From: Caldilineaceae bacterium
Lineage (GTDB): Bacteria > Chloroflexota > Anaerolineae > Caldilineales > Caldilineaceae
DNA length: 64,000 nt
Direction of reading: 5' to 3'
Assembly (NCBI GenBank): GCA_019637685.1
Contig: JAHBVF010000035.1
Coordinates: 1-64,000, forward strand
The notes beneath the pieces are model-generated. The model was not told where the DNA came from and made no database searches. It was given only the letters and a program-made list of their open reading frames with translations. Positions 25,265-33,772 of this stretch are shown piece after piece. Numbering within the stretch: the first letter of the stretch is position 1; each line of letters opens with the position of its first letter. A program made the translations under genes and the position numbers.

Positions 25265-26533
25265 TCACGCCCGCGCCCGCGCAATATCCGTGCGCCAGAC
25301 CGCACCGTCAAAGCTGATGTGGGCCAATCCGGCATACGCCTGTTGCGTGGCCCCGGCCAGATCGTCGCCCCGGCCAGTGACGGAAAGCACACGCCCGCCG
25401 TTGGTGAGCAGTCGCCCGTCGGCCAGGGATGTCCCCGCGTGGAAAACGCTGCATCCCGCGGCTTCGGCTTCGGCCAATCCGCAGATTTCTTTGCCTTTGG
25501 CATACTCACCCGGATAGCCGCCGGAAGCCATCACAACCGTCGTGGCCGCGCCCGCGCGCCAGACAGGTGTTACTTCATCCAGACGCCCGTCGATGCAGGC
25601 TTCCATCAGCTCGACCAGATCGCTCGCCAGCAGGGGCAGGACAACCTGCGTCTCCGGGTCGCCGAAACGACAGTTGAACTCGATCACCTTCACCCCGTCG
25701 TCCGTCAGCATCAGCCCCGCGTAGAGGACGCCCACATAGGGCGCGCCCTCGGCGGCCATTCCGTCAATGGCCGGGCGCAGGATCGTGCGCTCCACTTCGG
25801 CCAGGAAGGCTGGCGCGGCCAGGGGTGACGGCGCAAACGCACCCATCCCGCCGGTGTTGGGGCCAGTGTCGCCGTCGCCCAGCCGCTTGTGGTCCTGGGC
25901 CGGGGGCATCACACAGATCGATCGGCCGTCGCTAAAGGCCAGCACAGACATCTCCGGGCCGACCAGCCGCTCCTCGATCAGCACGGTTGCGCCCGCCTCG
26001 CCAAAGCGTCGCTCCACCATCACCCCGCGCAGCACATCCACGGCCTCGTCCCGGCTATCGGGCAGAATCACCCCTTTGCCCGCGGCCAGACCACTGGCTT
26101 TGATCACCGGCACAGCGTCCAGCGTCCAGACAAAATCAGCCGCGCTCTCAAAATCGGAAAAAACCTGGGCCTGGGCGGTGGGGATGGCGTGGCGCTGCAT
26201 AAATGCTTTGGAAAAGGCCTTTGACCCCTCCAGCCGGGCCGCGGCCTGCACCGGGCCAAAGATGCGCTGCCCCGCGGCCTGAAAGCGATCGACAACGCCC
26301 GCGGCCAGGGGCACTTCCGGGCCGACGACAGTCAGATCGATAGCCTGTTCCTGGGCGAAGGCCAGCAGCCCGGCCAAGTCACTATCACTGATGGCGACAT
26401 TCTCACACTTTTCCGTGGTGGCCGTGCCGCCGTTGCCCGGCGCAACAAAAATCCGCGCCACCTGGCTGGACTGGCTCAATTTCCAGGCCAACGCGTGTTC
26501 CCGCCCGCCAGAGCCGATGAGTAAAAGCTTCAT
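25265..26533 (-). CDS. purD: Phosphoribosylamine-glycine ligase
   Basis: The 422-residue GAR synthetase joins glycine to phosphoribosylamine in purine step two. Signatures are LLIGSGGREHALAW at the start, GPEVPLAAG, IKASGLAAGKGV, the QDHKRLGDGDTGPNTGGMGA loop and EFNCRFGDPETQ. It is an ATP-grasp ligase of normal length. The ATG at 26533 shares a base with the purF stop (TGATG), so purF and purD are translationally coupled. Transcription ends towards the IS66 insertion. Confidence 0.96.
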   Translation of the reverse strand: MKLLLIGSGGREHALAWKLSQSSQVARIFVAPGNGGTATTEKCENVAISDSDLAGLLAFAQEQAIDLTVVGPEVPLAAGVVDRFQAAGQRIFGPVQAAARLEGSKAFSKAFMQRHAIPTAQAQVFSDFESAADFVWTLDAVPVIKASGLAAGKGVILPDSRDEAVDVLRGVMVERRFGEAGATVLIEERLVGPEMSVLAFSDGRSICVMPPAQDHKRLGDGDTGPNTGGMGAFAPSPLAAPAFLAEVERTILRPAIDGMAAEGAPYVGVLYAGLMLTDDGVKVIEFNCRFGDPETQVVLPLLASDLVELMEACIDGRLDEVTPVWRAGAATTVVMASGGYPGEYAKGKEICGLAEAEAAGCSVFHAGTSLADGRLLTNGGRVLSVTGRGDDLAGATQQAYAGLAHISFDGAVWRTDIARARA

Positions 26534-27984
26534 CAATCTCCCCACATTTCCGCGAACTTCTGCTTTTCCTGCAACACAATCTCTGTGATGGGTGTATCAA
26601 AAGGATACTCACCAGCAAAGCAGGCGTTGCAATAGCCGCTTTCGGCGCGCAATGCCTGCATCATTCCGTCGATAGTCAGATAGGCCAGGGAATCCGCGCC
26701 CACGTGCTCCCGAATCTCTTCCACGCTCTTTTGCGCGGCGATCAGTTCACTCTGGCTGGCCATATCCACCCCCATAAAACAGGGGAATTTGATAGGCGGG
26801 CAGGCGACACGCAGATGGACCTCGGACGCGCCGGCATCCCGCAGCAGTTTGAGCAGGGGACCGCTGGTGTTGCCCCGCACAATCGAATCGTCCACCAGCA
26901 CCACCCGCTTGCCAGCCAAATTGTCGGGCAATGGGTTGAATTTCATTGCCACACCCACCTTGCGCAACTGGTCGGACGGCTGGATAAATGTGCGCCCGAT
27001 ATAGCGGCTTTTGATCAGTCCTTCGCTGTATTCAATTCCGCTCTGCGCGGCGTAGCCGATGGCGTGGGGCGTGCCGCTGTCGGGGACAGGCACGACAATA
27101 TCCGCGTCGGCGGGGGCTTCCCGCGCCAGTTGTCGGCCCAGGGCCTGGCGCACCTGATGGACCAGTTTGCCGCCGAAGACGCTGTCGGGGCGGGCGAAAT
27201 AAATCTGCTCAAAGGTGCAAAAGGCCAGCTTCTCCGGCGGCACGCCCTGGACAATTTCATAGCCGTCGGCGTCGATACGCACAATCTCGCCGGGCTGAAT
27301 TTCCTGGACGGCTCGCCCGCCGATTGTGCCAAAGGCACAGCTTTCCGAGGCAATAGCATAGCCGCCCGTGTCCAATTTGCCCAACACCAGCGGACGCAGC
27401 CCCCAGGGATCGCGCACGCCATAGACCGCATCCCGGGTCAGAATTGTCAGGGTATACGCGCCTTCGGCCATAGCCATTACCTGGCGAATGCGCTGGGTCC
27501 ACGTGCCCCGCGCGCCGGCCAACAGATGAATAATCAGCTCGCTGTCGGTGGAGGTGGAAAGACCCACGCCCCGCTCCAATAACTCCCGGCGCAGTTGGGG
27601 CGCGTTGACCAGATTGCCGTTGTGACCGATGGCCAGCGGGCCGTCCAGCGTCTCCAAAATATAGGGCTGGGTGTTGCGCAGTTTGGGCGAGCCGGTGGTG
27701 GAATAGCGGGTGTGGCCGATGGCGGCATTGCCAAGCAGATGGCTCAGATTCTCCTCGTTGAAGACCTGCGAGACCAATCCCATTCCTTTGTGGACGTGGG
27801 CTGTGCGTCCGTCGCAGGTGACAATCCCTGCGGCTTCCTGCCCCCGGTGTTGCAGGGCGTAGATGGCAAAATAGGCCAGCCGGGCCGCGTCGGTTCTGGG
27901 GCCAAAGACACCAAAGACGCCGCATTCTTCGTGGAGTTCATCGCCGGACCAATCGTTTTCGTGCAACTCTGCGTAGGGAAACAT
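26533..27984 (-). CDS. purF: Amidophosphoribosyltransferase
   Basis: The 483-residue enzyme commits PRPP to purine synthesis. Cys21 in HEECGVFG is the nucleophile after removal of a 20-residue propeptide, as in the Bacillus-type enzyme. The Ntn glutaminase domain (GHTRYSTTG, IGHNGNLVN) is followed by the PRPP-binding motif VVLVDDSIVRGNT. Conserved cysteines late in the sequence (GYCNACFAGEYPF) suggest the iron-sulfur type. A gggagga ribosome site precedes the ATG. Purine nucleotides are expected feedback inhibitors from family knowledge. Confidence 0.96.
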   Translation of the reverse strand: MFPYAELHENDWSGDELHEECGVFGVFGPRTDAARLAYFAIYALQHRGQEAAGIVTCDGRTAHVHKGMGLVSQVFNEENLSHLLGNAAIGHTRYSTTGSPKLRNTQPYILETLDGPLAIGHNGNLVNAPQLRRELLERGVGLSTSTDSELIIHLLAGARGTWTQRIRQVMAMAEGAYTLTILTRDAVYGVRDPWGLRPLVLGKLDTGGYAIASESCAFGTIGGRAVQEIQPGEIVRIDADGYEIVQGVPPEKLAFCTFEQIYFARPDSVFGGKLVHQVRQALGRQLAREAPADADIVVPVPDSGTPHAIGYAAQSGIEYSEGLIKSRYIGRTFIQPSDQLRKVGVAMKFNPLPDNLAGKRVVLVDDSIVRGNTSGPLLKLLRDAGASEVHLRVACPPIKFPCFMGVDMASQSELIAAQKSVEEIREHVGADSLAYLTIDGMMQALRAESGYCNACFAGEYPFDTPITEIVLQEKQKFAEMWGD

Positions 27985-27994
27985 TTTTCCTCCC

Positions 27995-28079
27995 AGAAAG
28001 GAGGACGACAGACGGCAGACGACGGGCGACGGACGACGGAACGGTTTCCCGCGGTCGGCGGTCGGCGGTCGGCGGTCGG
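27995..28079. repeat. Low-complexity repeat between purF and purK
   Basis: Short words of the type GACGACGG and GGTCGGCG are tandemly reiterated between purK and purF. Words of the same kind appear inverted inside purQ (32401-32414). Confidence 0.6.
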
Positions 28080-29282
28080 CTATTGTCCCACCAAAGATTT
28101 TCGCGCGGCCAGTGCAATTTCCAGCGCTTCGTCAATCGTCGTCGCCGTCACTGTCACGTGGCCCATTTTGCGCCCAGGCCGAGCCGCGGACTTTCCGTAC
28201 AGATGCAATTTGGCTGTGGGGTAGGCCAGCAGCGCCTCCCAATTCGGTTGGCCCTGCGTCCACAGGTCGCCCAGCAGATTGACCATCACAGCCGGGCGTA
28301 TCTGCGCCGCTGATCCCAACGGCAGACCGCAGACTGCCCGTGCCTGCTGCTCGAACTGGCTGGTCACCGCCCCCTCAATCGTCCAGTGGCCAGAGTTGTG
28401 GGGACGGGGCGCAATTTCGTTGATCAGTAAACGACCCTCGGGATTCAGAAGTTCGACTTTTGACAAAAGTCGAACTTCTGGCAGCAGAAAAAACTCTACG
28501 CAGAGAACGCCCACCACATCCAGCGCTTCCATCAGGCGGCGGGTGAGCTGCTCCGCCTCTGCTGCCACTTCCGGCGACACTTGCGCGGGGGCGAGCGTCA
28601 CATCCAAAATGTGGTTGGCGTGGCGGTTCTCCACCAACGGGAAGGCGGCGAATCCACCATCGATTCCGCGTGCCGCTACGACGGAGACTTCCCGCTCGAA
28701 GGGCACAAAGGCCTCCAAAATCGCGGGCTGGCTGTTCATTTCCAGCCAGGCGTCTTCGGCCTGGGACGGGTCGTCGATCTTCACCTGTCCTTTGCCGTCG
28801 TAGCCAAAAGCCGCGGTCTTCAGCACGGCAGGTGCGCCTATCGCCGACAGGCCCTTTTCCAGATCAGCCAACGAATGGACCGGCGCAAAGGGCGTCACCG
28901 GCAGGCCCGTATCGGCAAAGAAGCCCTTCTCCCGCAGCCGGTTCTGGGCCACGTGCAGGACGTGCCCGCCGGGGCGCACAGGTTTGCCCTCTTCCGCGGC
29001 AATCTCGGCCACGTGTGCGGGCACATTCTCAAACTCGAAAGTCACCGCGTCCACACCCCGCACAAAAGCCCGCACCGCGTCCCGGTCGTCGTAGGCCGCG
29101 CAGATTTCCCGCGCCGCCACCTGCCCGGTGGGTGTGTCGCGCTCCGGCGAAAAAGTGTGGACACGAATCCCCAACGGATGCGCGGCCAGAGCCAGCATCC
29201 GCCCCAATTGGCCGCTGCCAAAGACGCCGATGACTGGGGATTGGGGATTAGGGATTGGGGATTGGGCGTGCGTCGGGGACAA
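28080..29282 (-). CDS. purK: N5-carboxyaminoimidazole ribonucleotide synthase
   Basis: The 400-residue ATP-grasp enzyme carboxylates AIR to N5-CAIR with ATP and bicarbonate. GVFGSGQLGRML, KTAAFGYDGKGQ and NEIAPRPHNSGHWTIEG are diagnostic. Two features are odd. The N-terminus before VIGVFGSG is encoded by CCAATCCC-type repeats (29234-29266). A 33-bp palindrome (28447-28479) lies in frame between VEFFLLP and EGRLLINEIAPR and adds about 12 residues (near 268-279) that the family lacks. The likely start is TTG 29282, four bases after purE, with ggag nine bases upstream. Confidence 0.94.
   Translation of the reverse strand: MSPTHAQSPIPNPQSPVIGVFGSGQLGRMLALAAHPLGIRVHTFSPERDTPTGQVAAREICAAYDDRDAVRAFVRGVDAVTFEFENVPAHVAEIAAEEGKPVRPGGHVLHVAQNRLREKGFFADTGLPVTPFAPVHSLADLEKGLSAIGAPAVLKTAAFGYDGKGQVKIDDPSQAEDAWLEMNSQPAILEAFVPFEREVSVVAARGIDGGFAAFPLVENRHANHILDVTLAPAQVSPEVAAEAEQLTRRLMEALDVVGVLCVEFFLLPEVRLLSKVELLNPEGRLLINEIAPRPHNSGHWTIEGAVTSQFEQQARAVCGLPLGSAAQIRPAVMVNLLGDLWTQGQPNWEALLAYPTAKLHLYGKSAARPGRKMGHVTVTATTIDEALEIALAARKSLVGQ
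28446..28480. repeat. Family A palindrome inside purK
   Basis: Perfect 16-bp arms (28446-28461 and 28465-28480) have a 3-base loop and contain the same AGAAGTTCGACTTTT arm as the copy at 23219. It is read through in frame by purK. Confidence 0.9.
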
Positions 29283-29286
29283 TCTC

Positions 29287-29796
29287 TTAATCTCCCATCT
29301 CTAATTTGTCGTTCATCACCTGCTCGGTGCGTTGACGGCGAAATTCGGCCAATTTCTCGCGGAGTTCCGGGCGGCTGTTGCCCAGAATGGCGACGGCCAG
29401 CAGCGCGGCGTTGATGGCCCCGGCTTTGCCGATTGCCATTGTCGCCACAGGCACACCCGCGGGCATCTGCACAATCGAAAGCAGGGAATCCATCCCGCTC
29501 AGGGCCTGGCTCTGCACGGGCACACCGATGACGGGCAGGAGTGTGTGGCCCGCCACCATTCCCGGCAGGTGGGCCGCGCCCCCCGCGCCGGCAATGATCA
29601 CTTCCAAGCCCCGGCCCGCGGCGGTATGGGCGTATTCCACCATCAAATCCGGTGTGCGGTGGGCCGAGACGATCCGGCATTCGTGGGGAATGGCGAAGTC
29701 ACGCAACGTCTCCGCGGTGAACTGCATACAGCGTTCCCAGTCGGATTTGCTGCCCATTATGACGCCGATGAGTGGGGGAGGAGTTGTGTCGTTCAC
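29287..29796 (-). CDS. purE: N5-CAIR mutase
   Basis: The 169-residue class I PurE converts N5-CAIR to CAIR, working with PurK. MGSKSDWE, the active-site His in [20 protein letters not shown] and GVPVQS are diagnostic. The GTG at 29796 has agga eight bases upstream and gives a normal N-terminus. Codons upstream run through GTGCTGCGT-type repeat DNA. purK follows after four bases. Confidence 0.95.
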   Translation of the reverse strand: MNDTTPPPLIGVIMGSKSDWERCMQFTAETLRDFAIPHECRIVSAHRTPDLMVEYAHTAAGRGLEVIIAGAGGAAHLPGMVAGHTLLPVIGVPVQSQALSGMDSLLSIVQMPAGVPVATMAIGKAGAINAALLAVAILGNSRPELREKLAEFRRQRTEQVMNDKLEMGD

Positions 29797-29861
29797 AAGA
29801 GATGTCCTGTTCGTATTGCGTGCTGCGTGCTGCGTAAGAAGTGGTGTTGGCGACGCATCTG

Positions 29862-30158
29862 TCACTGATTGCGCTCGGCCAGCCAGCGCTGAAAGGATTT
29901 TTCGCTTTCACCGCTACGCCGCCCAGCCAGCAATCCTTCCACGCCGATGTACTCGTCCAGGTCCGGCCAATGGATGGCATAGCCATCGCCGAGGAGTTCC
30001 CAATTTTGGCGCTCCTCATCGGTCGCGTGTTGGAGACGAGGATACCAGTCCAGTGGGATGATCATCTGACGTTCATCCTGCAGGCGAATAACGAATTGCG
30101 TGGACAAAATATCCACGTTCACTACCGCAGGATCCGATTCAAGAACTAAAGTAGGCAT
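29862..30158 (-). CDS. DUF2442 family protein, possible antitoxin
   Basis: A 98-residue protein contains a DUF2442 core. [28 protein letters not shown] forms the first half, and [20 protein letters not shown] the second. It overlaps the DUF4160 gene by 20 bases and has its own ribosome site (ggagg). Pairs of DUF4160 and DUF2442 genes recur in cyanobacteria and Chloroflexota and are often suspected of being toxin-antitoxin pairs; activity is not established to my knowledge. Here the pair interrupts the purC-purE order. Confidence 0.85.
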   Translation of the reverse strand: MPTLVLESDPAVVNVDILSTQFVIRLQDERQMIIPLDWYPRLQHATDEERQNWELLGDGYAIHWPDLDEYIGVEGLLAGRRSGESEKSFQRWLAERNQ

Positions 30159-30375
30159 ACCAAGCCTCCATAAACATCACTTCGTGTTTCACAATTAGTC
30201 GTTCGATGCGATTCAATTCGTATTCAGGAAAGCCACGATTCTTGGCGAAAGCAATCGGATTCAGCCAATATTTCACGAGCATTCGGTCGCGTTGTACGTG
30301 AATATGCGGTGGTTCGCCTTTATCCGAACTGAAAAAGAGGAAAGTATACGGCCCCTCCTGATGAACCGTTGGCAT
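30139..30375 (-). CDS. DUF4160 family protein, possible toxin partner
   Basis: A 78-residue protein is almost entirely a DUF4160 domain: MPTVHQEGPYTFLFFSSDKG, the histidine pair in EPPHIHVQRD, then WLNPIAFAKNRGFPEYEL and a C-terminal helix. The His-x-His in the middle is conserved in the family and could be catalytic or metal-binding. ATG 30375 has aggaga seven bases upstream. It precedes and overlaps the DUF2442 gene, so the two should be translated together. Confidence 0.85.
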   Translation of the reverse strand: MPTVHQEGPYTFLFFSSDKGEPPHIHVQRDRMLVKYWLNPIAFAKNRGFPEYELNRIERLIVKHEVMFMEAWYAYFSS

Positions 30376-30388
30376 CCCGCTTCTCCTG

Positions 30389-31402
30389 TCATACGCAAGA
30401 CAGCCATTCCCGCAGATTCCGCTCAATCCGCGGCCCCGCGGGATATTCTCCCGGCTCGAACGTTTTGCCCGTCAGCATCTCATACGTGCGAATATAGCGC
30501 TCGGCAGCCTGCACAGCCAACGCCTCTGGCAGCGGGAACGGCTCGCCTTCGCCCCGGTAGCCGTGGGCTGCGTAATAAAGCCGGATAAACTCCTTGTCGA
30601 AATTCTCCGGCTCTCCTCTCTCTTTCTCTTTCCCCCCGCGTCCCTCCGCACCCCTCCGCACCCCCGCGGTGACCCTCTCATAACTCTCCGCCGTCCAAAA
30701 GCGGCTGGAATCGGGCGTGTGCATCTCGTCGATCAGCACCAGTTCCCCGTCGTCGGTCAGACCGAACTCATATTTCGTATCCACCAGAATCAGCCCACCC
30801 CGCCGGGCAATCGCCTGTCCCCGCTGGAAGACGGCGATGGCCGCCACGCTCACCTGCTCCCAGAGTTCGGCAGGAACCAGCCCCCGTTCCACAATCTCCG
30901 CGGCGGTGATGCGCTCGTCGTGACCGCCGTCCTGGGCTTTGGTCGTGGGGGTGATGATCGGCGTGGGCAGCGCGTCGTTCTTCTTCAATCCATCGGGAAA
31001 GTCCATCCCGTAGATGTGGCGTTCGCCCTGGCTGTAGCGATACCAGAGCGCGGTAGAGGTGACGCCGCTGATGTAGCCGCGCACGACGACTTCCACCGGC
31101 AGGGGACGGCAACTGCGCCCAATCGTCACATTCGGATCCGGGGAACCGATGAAATGGCTGCCGATAATATCCGCCACCTGCCCGAACCAGAACGCGGCCA
31201 GTTGGTTGAGCACCTGGCCTTTGTAAGGGACCAGCCCCAGAATCCGGTCAAAGGCCGAAAGGCGGTCGGTGGTGATCAGCACCAGCCGGTCGTCGATTTC
31301 GTAGATATCCCGCACTTTGCCCTGGCGTTTTGTGCCGAGCCAGGGCAGGTCCACGCCGTCAAAGGGATGGGTCATCGCACGCTCAATCGCTGTCGGATTC
31401 AT
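30389..31402 (-). CDS. purC: SAICAR synthase
   Basis: The 337-residue phosphoribosylaminoimidazole-succinocarboxamide synthase adds aspartate to CAIR. GKVRDIYEIDDRLVLITTDR, PVEVVVRGYISG, LILVDTKYEFG and DEMHTPDSSRFW are diagnostic. It is of the longer type like the yeast enzyme. Residues about 245-266 (RRGAEGRGGKEKERGEPEN) are encoded by a purine-rich repetitive stretch (30605-30668) just before the conserved FDKEF, a probable in-frame repeat insertion. ATG 31402 has aaggaag four bases upstream and overlaps the previous gene by 20 bases. Confidence 0.95.
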   Translation of the reverse strand: MNPTAIERAMTHPFDGVDLPWLGTKRQGKVRDIYEIDDRLVLITTDRLSAFDRILGLVPYKGQVLNQLAAFWFGQVADIIGSHFIGSPDPNVTIGRSCRPLPVEVVVRGYISGVTSTALWYRYSQGERHIYGMDFPDGLKKNDALPTPIITPTTKAQDGGHDERITAAEIVERGLVPAELWEQVSVAAIAVFQRGQAIARRGGLILVDTKYEFGLTDDGELVLIDEMHTPDSSRFWTAESYERVTAGVRRGAEGRGGKEKERGEPENFDKEFIRLYYAAHGYRGEGEPFPLPEALAVQAAERYIRTYEMLTGKTFEPGEYPAGPRIERNLREWLSCV

Positions 31403-31964
31403 CGGTCTTCCTTTTGGAACGTCGGCGGGAGGTTCGTCGGCGTTTCGGCGTAGATTGTTCATCAAAGCGGGGCTTTAGGACGTACATATCTGGCGACAAA
31501 CGATGGACAGTGTTTTTGAACTCATCATCGTCCAGATAGTCATCCTCATCGCTATCGAGGCCAGCATTGGCGACTACCTGGGAAATCAGGTAGATAGCCA
31601 GCGCAGCTGTTGCCCCTATCAGCAACGCTGCCTCCCAGACAGAAAGAGGGGTCAACCATCCAATCAGTCGGGCCAAAAGGACTTCGCCCACCGCCAATAG
31701 AGCGCTCACTAACAGACCGATCAACACAAGTGGAACGTCAAAGCCGGGAATCCGTGCAGCGACCAAAAGCGTGCTTCCAGTCACCAATAGGGCCATTCCT
31801 GTCGCTTGGGGAAAGGTCAAGGATGCAAGCACGGATAAAAGCCAAGCCAAGCCAAGAAAATAAATCAGACCGCAGGCCAGTATAGCGAGAACACCCGCAA
31901 TGACAAATAGCATAACTCTCGTGCTACTCATATCCTCGACTTCAAACTGCGATTTCTTACCCAT
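31383..31964 (-). CDS. Polytopic membrane protein, unknown
   Basis: A 193-residue protein has about four predicted membrane helices (residues 15-40, 50-70, 75-95, 105-130). A cytoplasmic tail follows, first acidic ([12 protein letters not shown]) and then basic ([13 protein letters not shown]). No family is recognised. Its ATG overlaps the purQ stop by eight bases and its stop lies inside the purC start, so it is embedded in the pur operon. That position suggests at least co-expression with purine synthesis. Confidence 0.75.
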   Translation of the reverse strand: MGKKSQFEVEDMSSTRVMLFVIAGVLAILACGLIYFLGLAWLLSVLASLTFPQATGMALLVTGSTLLVAARIPGFDVPLVLIGLLVSALLAVGEVLLARLIGWLTPLSVWEAALLIGATAALAIYLISQVVANAGLDSDEDDYLDDDEFKNTVHRLSPDMYVLKPRFDEQSTPKRRRTSRRRSKRKTDESDSD

Positions 31965-32745
31965 TGATCAGTGCCTCGAACAACGAAAGACCCAGACCTC
32001 CGCCGCTTCTCAGCGGATTCTGGATCGCCATCAAGTGATCCTCCGGGTGGGGCATCAGCCCGACGACGTTGCCTGCGGCGTTGCAGATACCCGCGATGTC
32101 AGCCACACTGCCGTTGGGGTTGACGGGATAGCGTCCGTCCGCAGGATTGCCGTCCGCGTCCACATAGCGGAAGGCAATCAGATCCGATGCTTCCAAATGC
32201 GCCACAGCCTCACCATCTGTGGCCTGGAAGTTGCCCTCGCCGTGGGCCACCGGGCAGAAAATCGGCTCGCGAATGGCGGAGAGGAAACTGGCCTTTGCGC
32301 TGTCATTGACAGCCAAATGGACCCAGCGGCATTCAAAGTGGCCGGAGGTGTTGTGGGTGAGGGTGACGGTGCGGGTGGCGAGTTGCGAGTTGTAAGTTGC
32401 GTCGTCCGTCGTCCCATTCCCCGGCAGCAATCCCGCCTTCACAAGCGCCTGAAAACCATTGCAAATCCCCAGCACCCGCTTGCCGCTGGCGATAAATTCG
32501 TGCAATTGGTCGTGGAAGAAGACCTGCAGATCCAGGGCCAGACGCACGCCCGCGCCCAGCGCATCGCCATAGGAGAAGCCGCCGGGCAGAATCAGCGCGT
32601 CGTAATCGGAGAAGCGTCGCTCCCCCGCGCGCAGCCGGTTGATGTGGATAATTTCGGGCGCGCCGCCAGCCAATTCACAGGCCCGGGCTGCTTCGCCGTC
32701 CCGGTTCGTGCCGGAGGCGTGGAGGATGAGAATTTTGGGTTTCAC
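31957..32745 (-). CDS. purQ: FGAM synthase glutaminase subunit
   Basis: The 262-residue class I glutaminase supplies ammonia to PurL. The nucleophile Cys lies in VLGICNGFQ and the His-Glu dyad in MPHPEDH. GGFSYGD is present. Residues near 110-124 ([16 protein letters not shown]) are encoded by GCGAGTTGC-type and GTCGTCC-type repeats (32378-32414) and precede the usual [13 protein letters not shown]; the family normally lacks this stretch. Translation starts at GTG 32745. It is separated from purL by the HNH module on the other strand. Confidence 0.95.
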   Translation of the reverse strand: MKPKILILHASGTNRDGEAARACELAGGAPEIIHINRLRAGERRFSDYDALILPGGFSYGDALGAGVRLALDLQVFFHDQLHEFIASGKRVLGICNGFQALVKAGLLPGNGTTDDATYNSQLATRTVTLTHNTSGHFECRWVHLAVNDSAKASFLSAIREPIFCPVAHGEGNFQATDGEAVAHLEASDLIAFRYVDADGNPADGRYPVNPNGSVADIAGICNAAGNVVGLMPHPEDHLMAIQNPLRSGGGLGLSLFEALING

Positions 32746-32833
32746 AAAGTCACTAGCCTTAAATTAATGAACTCTTCGACAATCCGATATATGACTACCG
32801 CCTGTGGCGGATCCAGAAAAAATTGCAACTTGC

Positions 32834-32862
32834 TTGTCGTCATAACGAACGAGTGCTATACT
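32834..32862 (+). promoter_or_regulatory. Predicted promoter of HNH module copy 2
   Basis: -35 TTGTCG (32834-32839) and -10 TATACT (32857-32862) with a 17-base spacer lie 49 bases before the gene at 32912. Confidence 0.6.
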
Positions 32863-32911
32863 GGGCTGGATTCAACCTCTTGCCGAGAGGTGTTTGCAAT
32901 GGAGACAATTA

Positions 32912-33343
32912 ATGACCGCTGCCGCTGAAACACTGACAGTCCATCTCTCCCCAGCCGCAATGGAGCGTTTGCGCCGGGTCTCCCAAATTGCCCGCCGCCC
33001 CATCGACACGCTGATTGCTGATACACTGGAAGCCAGCCTGCCGCCTCTATTGGAGTCTGTGCCTCCATTCTACCACGCGGCGTTGGCTGCTTTAGAGTCC
33101 CTGTCATCCACAGAACTGCGAGCGCACGTGCACGCACAGATGAGTGCAGAAACCATAGACCGCTACGATTTTCTATTGGAGCGCAATGGCGCAGGCATCC
33201 TGAACGCACAAGAAAAAGAAGAACTGGACACCCTGCGCACAGAAGCAGACCTTCTGATGTACCGCAAAGCCTATGCTGCTTTGATCCTCAAATGGCGTGG
33301 CGAGTATGTCCCTTTCCCCGCGGCCCTGCCAGCCACACAATAA
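32912..33343 (+). CDS. RHH-like partner of HNH nuclease (copy 2)
   Basis: A 143-residue protein parallels the gene at 11096. Its N-terminal strand-helix pattern (ETLTVHLSPAAMERLRRVSQ, residues 6-25) suits a ribbon-helix-helix fold. The helical C-terminal domain has RYDFLLERNGAGILNAQEKE and LMYRKAYAALILKWRG. ATG 32912 has ggag seven bases upstream and a promoter at 32834. It precedes the HNH gene by 11 bases. The pairing of the same two families twice in one window argues for a functional module. A role as repressor, antitoxin or specificity subunit is conjecture. Confidence 0.78.
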   Translation: MTAAAETLTVHLSPAAMERLRRVSQIARRPIDTLIADTLEASLPPLLESVPPFYHAALAALESLSSTELRAHVHAQMSAETIDRYDFLLERNGAGILNAQEKEELDTLRTEADLLMYRKAYAALILKWRGEYVPFPAALPATQ

Positions 33344-33354
33344 GCACCTGCGTT

Positions 33355-33768
33355 ATGCCTTCCGCTCTCTACTACCGACTGCTCGAAGAGGCTGGTCCGT
33401 GCTGTGGCTATTGCCGTACCTGTGCGCGCGTCATCGGTCAGCCCCTCACGATTGAACATATCATTGCCATTGCCAAAGGTGGCACTTCAGACATTCTCAA
33501 CCTTTGGCTCTCCTGCCGCCGTTGCAATCAGTTCAAAGGCGTGCAGATTGAAGCTGTTGATCCAGAATCGGGTATCGTCACGCCCCTATTCAATCCACGA
33601 ACCCAGCGCTGGCAAGAACACTTCGCCTGGTCAGCCGATGCCACGCAAATTATTGGTCTTTCTCCAATCGGGCGGGCGACTGTTGTGGCATTACGTCTGA
33701 ACAACGACGATATCGTTTCCGCCCGTCAACTTTGGGTGAGCGTCGGTTGGCATCCGCCACAGGGTTGA
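33355..33768 (+). CDS. HNH endonuclease of a two-gene module (copy 2)
   Basis: A 137-residue HNH protein homologous along its length to the one at 10671: CGYC, LTIEHIIAIAKGG, NLWLSCRRCNQFKGVQ and the C-terminal GLSPIGRATVVALRLNN to WHPPQ. All zinc and catalytic residues are present. ATG 33355 lies 11 bases after the partner's stop. It ends four bases from the convergent purL stop, so the module has been fitted tightly between purQ and purL without damaging either. Confidence 0.88.
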   Translation: MPSALYYRLLEEAGPCCGYCRTCARVIGQPLTIEHIIAIAKGGTSDILNLWLSCRRCNQFKGVQIEAVDPESGIVTPLFNPRTQRWQEHFAWSADATQIIGLSPIGRATVVALRLNNDDIVSARQLWVSVGWHPPQG

Positions 33769-33772
33769 CGAA

